Shown: positions 57,285-64,000 of the stretch, piece by piece
Position numbering within the stretch: the stretch's first letter is position 1
How the letters are laid out: the number at the start of each line of letters is the position of its first letter
NCBI GenBank assembly: GCA_905250075.1
Contig: CAJNOP010000275.1
Span: 124,001 to 188,000 of the forward strand
Direction: 5' to 3'
Origin: Rotaria sp. Silwood1
Taxonomy: Eukaryota; Rotifera; Eurotatoria; Philodinida; Philodinidae
DNA: 64,000 nt
Notes under the pieces: model-generated
The model's database searches: none
What the model was told of the DNA's origin: nothing
The model's input: only the letters and a program-made list of their open reading frames with translations
Made by a program: the position numbers and the translations under genes

Positions 57285-57363
57285 GGTTGTGGAATGTAGA
57301 TGGAGAGATTATAGACACCCACAGCCACACCTCGCACTAACACGCACACTCACACTCATACCC
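57285..57363. repeat. Telomere-like hairpin (copy 12), degenerate
   Basis: GGTTGTGGAATGTAGATGGA is a weak G-rich arm; the C-rich arm CACCCACAGCCACACCTCGC to CATACCC is clearer. Confidence 0.55.
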
Positions 57364-60082
57364 TATCGTTTGACTGTATTAGAATATTATTTTCAGAATT
57401 ACCTTATCCAAAAAAATACTAGCTAATCCATGGAATTTTTACTATGTAATATAGAAGAGTAAAGAAAACCAACATTCTTTCATGTTCAAACGTTCGTCAT
57501 CTTTACTATAGATACGGGCCTCATTTTTGTACAATAATGTATGTGTCTGCATTATACTTCCAAGTATAATAATTTTGTGTAAATCAAAGAAGAATTTTGA
57601 TACTTTTTTCGTCGGTCGAAGCTACACCACCATTTATTTTTTGAAAATTTAACCTCAAAAATTTCTTCAGCATTTTTTCCAGTTGTTGCAATACTGTAAA
57701 GAATTCTATCATGATAAATCAGTCATGTTATAATACTTCTATTTTCAGATACATTGTCAATATTATCATAGATAACAAAAACTGACTCTGTTCAGACATA
57801 GAGATAAAAGTTCACTATGAGTTCATGAAAGTCATATTATTTACTTTTTTGATACTTCCATTAATTAATTATTTTGCAAAAAGGTTCGTATATTCAACTT
57901 AGTATGGATAGAATTTTTTCAAGAAGTTACAGCCAACAATAGCAACCAAATACATTATTACTGAGCCTGGTAACAAGCTGAGAAAAATTTACTTTTTATC
58001 AAATTTAGTAATAATCGATCGTTTATGTTGTCCACATGGAACTATTATCTTCAAGTATTACTAAAGAATGATACAAGAATCAACCGAATCGGTCTACTTT
58101 TGACTGGTTGGTATTCATTTTGTAATTTCTGAAGAAATTGCTGTGAAGCTGTGGGCACAAGACAAGTATTCAGCTGTATACTAATGAAAAATACTGGGCC
58201 CAATCAATATTCGAATTTTCTCTGCTGCATGCTTCATAAATCTCCAATAATCAAAACAGTACAGGATGGTTGTATGTCACGAGTGATTTATGTGGACGGA
58301 AAGAATTCAGAGCAGAATCAGTAATCTCTTTGTTTTAGCAGGTACTAACTTGTACGCCATTTATTTTCTTCTTATTCATATTTTCAGAAAGAAAAAGCAT
58401 GGCCAATGAATGGTTGACTGGTTGCAATTCTTTAATAACTCATTTTCAATACTGGCTTCAATCGATCAGGAATAATAAATAAGCAAATATTCTTATTTTG
58501 GTTTACTATCCACCACTCAGCTAGTTCTGTATCTCTTTCTCTGAGAGACACGTCATTCGGATGGTAATCGATGTTTTTTTTTCTTTCCGTTCTCTACTCA
58601 TTGAGTATTTTTTTCCTCTTTTCTCTCATTCTTTCGCAAGCATCATCTACGCATGTTATTTTGAGAAAAGAAAAGACATATTATCCTTCTGCTGTCATAC
58701 AAAAACGCAAGTATACTATTATCAACTGCAAAAAAAACAGAGTAAATTATAAGTGCGTCATTGTCGTGACATTTAGTTAGTCTTTTCAACAGAAAAAAAT
58801 AAATCTGCACGTAGTTTCATTCCAGCTATAAAAAATTGTATATGAAGGAGAGTTAAGTTTCAATCAAAAATTCTTTTGTTGAATTTTGTCGTCAGACAAC
58901 TGACTTTGCTCGATGTGCTAGCATATCGTCGCATAAGGTAAACTCTTTCTAAAATGACTTAATCGATGAAAATAATGATAAGTATATGATTATTAAATTA
59001 TTCATGGAGAAAATTCGAAGATATTTGGATGCTTCAGTAAGTACATATTTAAGACTAGATAATTTACTAATAAGGCAATAAACATTGAGAAAAAATAAAC
59101 ATTAATTGCGTTCAATAAAACTCTATTTTCACGTAGTGTCAAAGGCAATTAATTCAAATTTACCTTAATAGCATTAGATAAAACGAGTTCAAATCAATAA
59201 ATAGCCTTAGAACGAAATAAAGTATCTACTTATGAATGATTTAGAAGAAATTCCTTCAAATTTTAACAAAGTTATTTTAATAGTACGTAAAAGTTTAAGT
59301 TTTCTTTGTCGTATAAAATTACTTCACAGAGGCCATCACATGCTAAAAGTAATTATAAGAACATTGTTTTGTTAATTTTCAAATAAGGGATAATTGCTCA
59401 TTAATATATAATAGTAATCGATAAACTCGTGATTTGTCGTTTTCTTCGCTAAATCTCAACCCGTTTAAAATAAACTGGTTATGTATTATTTTAATTATTG
59501 TTTTTTTGAAACTTAGAATTGTAGAAAGTACACCACCATCGGTCATCAAGCAAGTCAACTTTTCTTAATTGAAAGTTAGATTCTATCAGAACTTTTCAGG
59601 ATCGTGTGCAAACTGGTTAAGTTCCATTTTGAAAAAAAAAACTACATTGCGGCAAGATTTTTGAATGTTGCGTATAATAATTTCGACTAGTAGTTAAAAA
59701 GATACAATTGAATAATTCACTTCAGTACTCGTTCTGCGACTCCTCTCTTTATTCTTCGTTCAAACAACTTCATTTGACTAACAACATCAGAACATGATGT
59801 CGAAGTCACTTTCTATGTTTCTCATATAAACAGTTATGTGATTTATTGGTATTCAGATAGTAACTAAAAACGGAATCGTTTCCTGTATTCTTCTATTCTT
59901 GATTCTGCGTATTCAAATACTTCAAGAATATCATTTAGTTTGTATCTAATTTTTCCAAGAATCAAGTTTGACTTAACGTTATTTTTTTTTTGAGTTATCT
60001 AATAGATGATTATGATTGAGTAAAAATTTTAAATATAGAGCTAGTCTTAAACGGATTTCTTCTCTAGAATTATTCATTAAAA

Positions 60083-60967
60083 ATGTCCGTCGCTGTACGA
60101 GCAGCTGCCACGTCAAACGCTCGTATTCTATCTTCCTTAAAACCACCTCTAAACGTGATCGTCGTTGGTGGTACATCAGGTATCGGTCGAGCAATAGCCC
60201 TTTCAATAGCTCGACATTGTCCATCTGCTAATATTACCATTATTGGGCGAAATGAATCTGCTGCCAATGCTATCCTACCACAATTAGGTTCAAATCCAAA
60301 ATTCATTCGTGCTGATGCTTCACTAATGTCTGAAATTCGAACCGTAACAAAGAAAATTAACGCTGTTGACATGCTGGTACTAACACAAGGCATTTTAACT
60401 ACGGCTGGTCGAACACCAACAACGGAAAATATTGACAATAAACTAGCGTTACATTATTATGGTCGAATTTTATTCGTACAAGAACTTCTTCCATTACTTC
60501 GATCGTCACAAAATGGTGGTAAAGTTCTATTCGTATTTGATAGTGTCCACGGAAATCCATCTAAAATTAATTGGAATGATATGGCACTTGAACATACATA
60601 TTCGCTTTCATCAGCTGCCAATCATGCAATGTCATTTACTGATCATGCCATACAATATTTTGCTTCACAACCAGAAAACACGAATATAACATTTACTCAT
60701 GCATTGCCGGGGTTTGTTCGTACAACACTGGGCGATAATTTACCATTTTGGGCTCGAGTACCATTAAAATGCGCCAAAGCCATTCGTTTAGGAATCACTT
60801 CAGAAGATTGTGCTGAATTAATGGTGTATGGAATGCTCGGAACGGAGAAGGGCTGTAGATTTGTCGATGACAAGGGACAAACAGTCACGAAGAAGAGTCC
60901 ACTACAAGACGAGATGGTTACAAAAGTCTGGGAACACACATCTCAAATGATTTCTTCAAGTAAATGA
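60083..60967 (+). CDS. Short-chain dehydrogenase/reductase-like protein, 294 aa
   Basis: A single exon. Residues 25-36 (NVIVVGGTSGIG) form the Rossmann dinucleotide-binding turn of the SDR family (usual TGxxxGIG), and VLTQGI at about 105-110 replaces the NNAG strand. The expected catalytic region is HTYSLSSAANHAMSFTDHAI: a Tyr is present, but no Lys sits at the usual +4 (or +3) position, so classical SDR catalysis is doubtful. The length fits classical SDRs, and the C-terminal half (ALPGFVRTTLGDNLPFWARV) fits related fungal and protist oxidoreductases. It is cytosolic by default, with no signal or membrane segment apparent; the N-terminal Ala/Arg/Ser stretch could be a weak mitochondrial presequence. 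Substrate unknown. Confidence 0.85.
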   Translation: MSVAVRAAATSNARILSSLKPPLNVIVVGGTSGIGRAIALSIARHCPSANITIIGRNESAANAILPQLGSNPKFIRADASLMSEIRTVTKKINAVDMLVLTQGILTTAGRTPTTENIDNKLALHYYGRILFVQELLPLLRSSQNGGKVLFVFDSVHGNPSKINWNDMALEHTYSLSSAANHAMSFTDHAIQYFASQPENTNITFTHALPGFVRTTLGDNLPFWARVPLKCAKAIRLGITSEDCAELMVYGMLGTEKGCRFVDDKGQTVTKKSPLQDEMVTKVWEHTSQMISSSK

Positions 60968-62737
60968 AAATAATACGGAATCGTGTACATTTTTTCTTAT
61001 ATGAACTTAATCATTGATACTATTTATTTTACGCTTATAATCCAAGAGCTGAAGATGTTTTTATTAATTTTTATATTTTACATGTATTTATCAATTATTC
61101 TTGTAAACTATATTTCGTTTGTTCCGAGGCAATAAAAACAAGATGACTTTTCATTAGTGACAACCAGTGATTCATATAATATAAATCTGAATAGAACATA
61201 TGATGTTTGCTCGAATATTCTAACATGTGATGATATCAAACTGAAAACGTACACTTCATTAAATAAGAATCAAGAAACAAATTTGTCAAGTAGTATTTAT
61301 TTTTGTTTTTACAGAAAGTGAAATCGATTGACAGTATACTTTTGATAAAATTCAGCACATGATAGCCTGTAACGAGAAAAATCGAATAATTCAACCTCTA
61401 TCCTGGAAAAGAACTGTGTGCACACTGGATTCTAAATCATGTAATAAATAAAAGCACGAATGAAAATGAATTAGAACAGTTCAAGACAAAGACAAAGTTC
61501 AAATTCAGGATATAAGAAGTCGGAGTTTTATAATAAAGATGTTTTATGTAATCAAATACTTAAAGTAAATAGTCGTTTATGAGGCCCTTGAAAGTTAAAT
61601 ACAAAAATGTAAAAAAACAAGATGCTTATGTCACATTCGTAATTTTTGTTCACTTCACTACCATGTTTATTCTTCTCTTTCTATAGAATATCATTTCGAA
61701 TTGATAAAGTATGCAATCTAGCCGCTGTATTTACTTACATCAATCATGTTCTTCAAGGTTCATAAAAATAATTTAATTGCGAAAGGCCGTTCATCGTTAT
61801 CGATAATGAGAAATAGAAACTTTTTTCTTGTACTTCATGTTCTTTCTGTTGAAACTATAATCAATCATTCAGGCTTCCGTATGTTGTTGTCGTCTTCTTT
61901 CACAGTTGTCTCTCTTCTAAGTAAAAGAAGGCACTTTTATGAATACTGTAATAATATAATCAATCTTGTATCAATTAAGAAAATTTAGAAAAAATTATTT
62001 CTCGAATCCCTATGTATAGACAATAATATTTTCTCTTACAAATTTCCTAAGATGTTCCTCGCAATAGTTACCAACAAAAGCTAAGAAATGATTCAAATTA
62101 GACATATTTATTTAAAAAAAAACAGGTCTAGTTTTATACGAATCAAATAGTTCTTTTTATTATTTAGTCTTTTGAAATCAGTGGTATGATTGCTCTCATT
62201 GAAGATCCTTATACAATCATCTACTTCATTGAATATCATCTCATTATTGTTTCTCTCTTGCTCTTGTTGTTGTAAAATTGAGTAGTTCGAGACGAAGCCA
62301 GCACTTTGTGTAAAAGAGAAGAGAATACACTATTGAGAAATCGAGTTCTATAAATGATTTATTTTTCAGACTAGAGAAAAAGAATCAGATCATAGTAGGT
62401 GTAGATGTTTTAGTATAATCTTATGATTGACAAATCTAGTTCGAAAATGGATTGCATGCCATGTTAAGTTATCATTGTAATAATAAAGAAATACCGTATT
62501 TTTCAAAATTTATCAGGTTCTAATATAAAGTAAGACACGGATCTAGATAGATATTCATGTTGACATTGAATCTAGGTTTTGTCTGTCTTTTTCTTATTAT
62601 GACAGAAATAGTTTAAGTATCGCTATTATTGGTTGTTTTATGACATCAAGATCTCATACTTCACGTAATGATGAAAAAGATTCTTCTATATTCAAAGACA
62701 ACGTGTTTCAATTATCCTATTCTATTGACCACGAAAC
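60968..62737. other. AT-rich intergenic, no gene seen
   Basis: AATAAA at 61131-61136 is a likely polyadenylation signal for the dehydrogenase-like gene. The rest shows no coding pattern. Confidence 0.5.
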
Positions 62738-63501
62738 CTGAAACCGTCGACACAACTTGAATTAGTGATTGCTGGACTTGTTTGAGTTGCTTTTCGTGAA
62801 ACACCAGCAGTGAATCTTGATCTAAAAGTTACCAATTGTGGTGTTATTGTTCTTGATTATTCAAACTTTCATTGTCTAGCTTGTATTATTGTAGATGATA
62901 ATAATGGAACATCTATGTTGCCGATAAACAAAATTAATATGTTTCAAATATATCCATTGTAGCGAAATGAAAAACAGATTTTATCACGTCGATTCAATCG
63001 ACCTAAACTTATGTCATGGAATGAGATACATTTGAAAAAACTCAGACGATAAAACAATGTTATGAGTCAGGAGTTACAATGAATTCATTGTCTTATGTGT
63101 GTATACATGATCAAATGAACAGCTAAGTATAACAACTCTATCCTGATTGTCGCTCTTTTACTCGAATGGGATCGAGTAAGTGTAGGTTCTAGCAAATTTC
63201 ATCACTCACATTGTATTTTTGTATCAAGCAATCATGCTGCTATATCTGATCAATTTAATCATCATGTATAAGTTTTTCATTGCTGTGAAAACTATCATTA
63301 TAAATTAGGTGAATTCGATCGTGGATCAGGTCAATTTAGTTAGGGAGTGAGTGTAGGTATGGATGGATGTGACTGACGGTTAGTTTCACACCGACACCGA
63401 CACCCACACACTTCACCCACATCCACACCCTCAGTTTGAAAGCTGGTTTTGAACATAAACATTCCGATGGCAACAGCAAAATGCTCATCATTTTAAAATA
63501 G
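62738..63501 (+). pseudogene. Decayed gene: 201 codons with six stops and no frameshift, then a second block after a hairpin
   Basis: Reading from 62738 gives LKPSTQLELVIAGLV, stop, VAFRETPAVNLDLKVTNCGV and on to YKLGEFDRGSGQFS at 63339. Stops are at 62783 (TGA), 62960 (TAG), 63050 (TAA), 63080 (TGA), 63116 (TGA) and 63269 (TAA). Each is one transition from a Gln, Arg or Trp codon. After the hairpin (63340-63434) the frame resumes as SLKAGFEHKHSDGNSKMLII and ends TAG at 63501. The family is unrecognised. An alternative is a gene with unrecognised introns around 63041-63184, since GTAAGT occurs at 63176. Confidence 0.45.
63340..63434 (+). repeat. Telomere-like hairpin (copy 13) at an exon-exon boundary of the decayed gene
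   Basis: TTAGGGAGTGAGTGTAGGTA begins it and CCCACATCCACACCCTCAG ends it. Joining 63339 to 63435 keeps the frame (AG plus T, Ser). The first base of the expected GT donor is T, so the donor appears mutated, in keeping with a dead gene. Confidence 0.6.
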
Positions 63502-63787
63502 TGAATAATAACGGATGATTATTTCTAACGTAAGCAATGAGAAGTTTGTATGATTTTGCATTTGTAATGTGTGATTCATCTTGGTGGAAAACAAAAAAAC
63601 AGCATTCATATGACATCTAAAATCACCAAGTATAACAGCATGCAACAAAGCTCATACGGAAAGAAACAATAAAACTGATTCACACTTGTTTCATAGTGTC
63701 GCAAAAAGCAGGAAACATTCACTGTTTATGAAGTTTATACAAGCTAGGCAACATCGTTCTTTTTTTTTTATTCTTTAGGACAAACAA
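63502..63787. other. Spacer and 5' region of the nucleoredoxin-like gene
   Basis: AT-rich. TTTTTTTTTATTCTTTAG at 63761-63778 is a strong splice acceptor just before GACAAACAAATG, so a 5' UTR intron is likely. Confidence 0.5.
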
Positions 63788-64000
63788 ATGGCAACAACAA
63801 CCTTGAGCGCCTTGCTTGGCGAGCATTTGATTCAACATGACGAACCGAATCAAGTATCAACAAATCAAGTCAATGGAAAAACTATAGCACTATTTCTCGT
63901 TAGTATACTTGCTTTGTTTTTCAATTAATTATGTCAGTTTTTTTATAGAGCTCATTGGTGTCCACCGTGCCGCAATTTTACACCGAAACTGGCTGAAATT
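63788..64000 (+). CDS. Nucleoredoxin/thioredoxin-like protein, 5' part
   Basis: Exon 1 is 63788-63902 (MATTTLSALLGEHLIQHDEP and on to GKTIALFLV); a 48-nt intron (GTATAC to TATAGAG) leads to exon 2, 63951 onward, reading HWCPPCRNFTPKLAEI. WCPPC is the redox-active CxxC of nucleoredoxin and tryparedoxin-like thioredoxins, which reduce protein disulfides in cytosol or nucleus. The acceptor has tandem AG AG; only the second keeps frame with this donor and yields Thr before His, where most family members have Ser-Ala. The gene continues past the window. Confidence 0.85.

Larger units (their letters stand above)
54330..60082. other. AT-rich gene-free stretch with small repeats
   Basis: No gene was found in 5.7 kb. 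It holds three telomere-like hairpins, a poly-C run (54487-54503), a relic of the GTGGAACTCAC element (55382-55500) and the dispersed repeat at 57207-57258. Frames of 60-69 codons (56046, 58561) have no recognisable features. TTTATTTTTC-rich sequence before 60083 may be the promoter and 5' UTR of the dehydrogenase-like gene. Confidence 0.5.

Noticed and set aside
62783..63118. TGA read as tryptophan (variant code or mitochondrial insertion)
   Set aside because: TAA and TAG stops also occur in the same frame and all other genes here use TGA-free standard reading, so a code change does not explain it.

Overview
The window looks like nuclear DNA of a bdelloid rotifer (a Rotaria-like philodinid is my best guess). 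It is AT-rich with small GT-AG introns (48, 54, 60, 74, 82, 89, 91 and 106 nt, a few longer). It carries protein families I associate with bdelloids: a short B-box/coiled-coil protein, a membrane RING-CH ligase, a Thr-tract membrane protein, an F-box/LRR-like protein and a nucleoredoxin-like protein. It is also peppered with hexamer tracts of the GTGTGG type, which match the telomere unit I recall for Adineta vaga. Two runs of exactly 100 N (13108-13207 and 46952-47051) are assembly gaps. The species call is an inference from family resemblance, not a database match. 

Layout. 1-5484 (-): a very large J-domain/zinc-finger protein that runs off the left edge through a hidden 54-nt intron. 8372-10376 (-): an F-box/LRR-like gene broken by a 1.36-kb inverted-repeat transposon with a 6-bp target duplication. 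11670-12931 (+): a multi-exon single-pass membrane protein with a Thr-rich tract, lost into the first gap. 13.4-17.3 kb: minisatellite, transposon ends and a foldback element. 17339-18050 (-): two-exon B-box/coiled-coil protein. 18-27.6 kb: gene-poor, with several inverted-repeat elements. 27655-28776 (+): MARCH-type RING-CH ligase. 29-36.5 kb: a 7.5-kb transposon-like block with at least four other inverted-repeat elements nested in it. 39.0-40.0 kb: a TA-flanked element. 41849-43415 (+): PARP with three PBZ-type zinc fingers. 43.5-46.5 kb: a second nest, with a captured exon at its centre. 47.4-48.25 kb (-): a frameshifted secreted-protein gene that ends in a telomere-like tract. 50539-54329 (+): a C2H2 zinc-finger gene whose first two introns are telomere-like hairpins. 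60083-60967 (+): a short-chain dehydrogenase-like protein. 62738-63501 (+): a decayed gene containing another hairpin. 63788-end (+): start of a nucleoredoxin/thioredoxin-like gene. The remaining 54-60 kb and 36.5-39 kb stretches are AT-rich with no gene I can defend. 

The most interesting signal is a dispersed family of short hairpins made of telomere-like hexamers. A GTGTGGG-rich arm is followed by a short loop and a CCCACAC-rich arm, at about a dozen sites. Several abut or interrupt coding sequence. In the zinc-finger gene, excising two of them with GT-AG rules joins four exons in one frame. In the decayed gene at 63 kb a hairpin lies exactly between two frame-compatible coding blocks. In the B-box gene the predicted intron ends in the same C-rich tract. 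I propose that these are intron-forming (introner-like) insertions of telomere-type repeat. The second theme is heavy nesting of non-autonomous DNA elements, many with intact terminal inverted repeats and some with exact target duplications.
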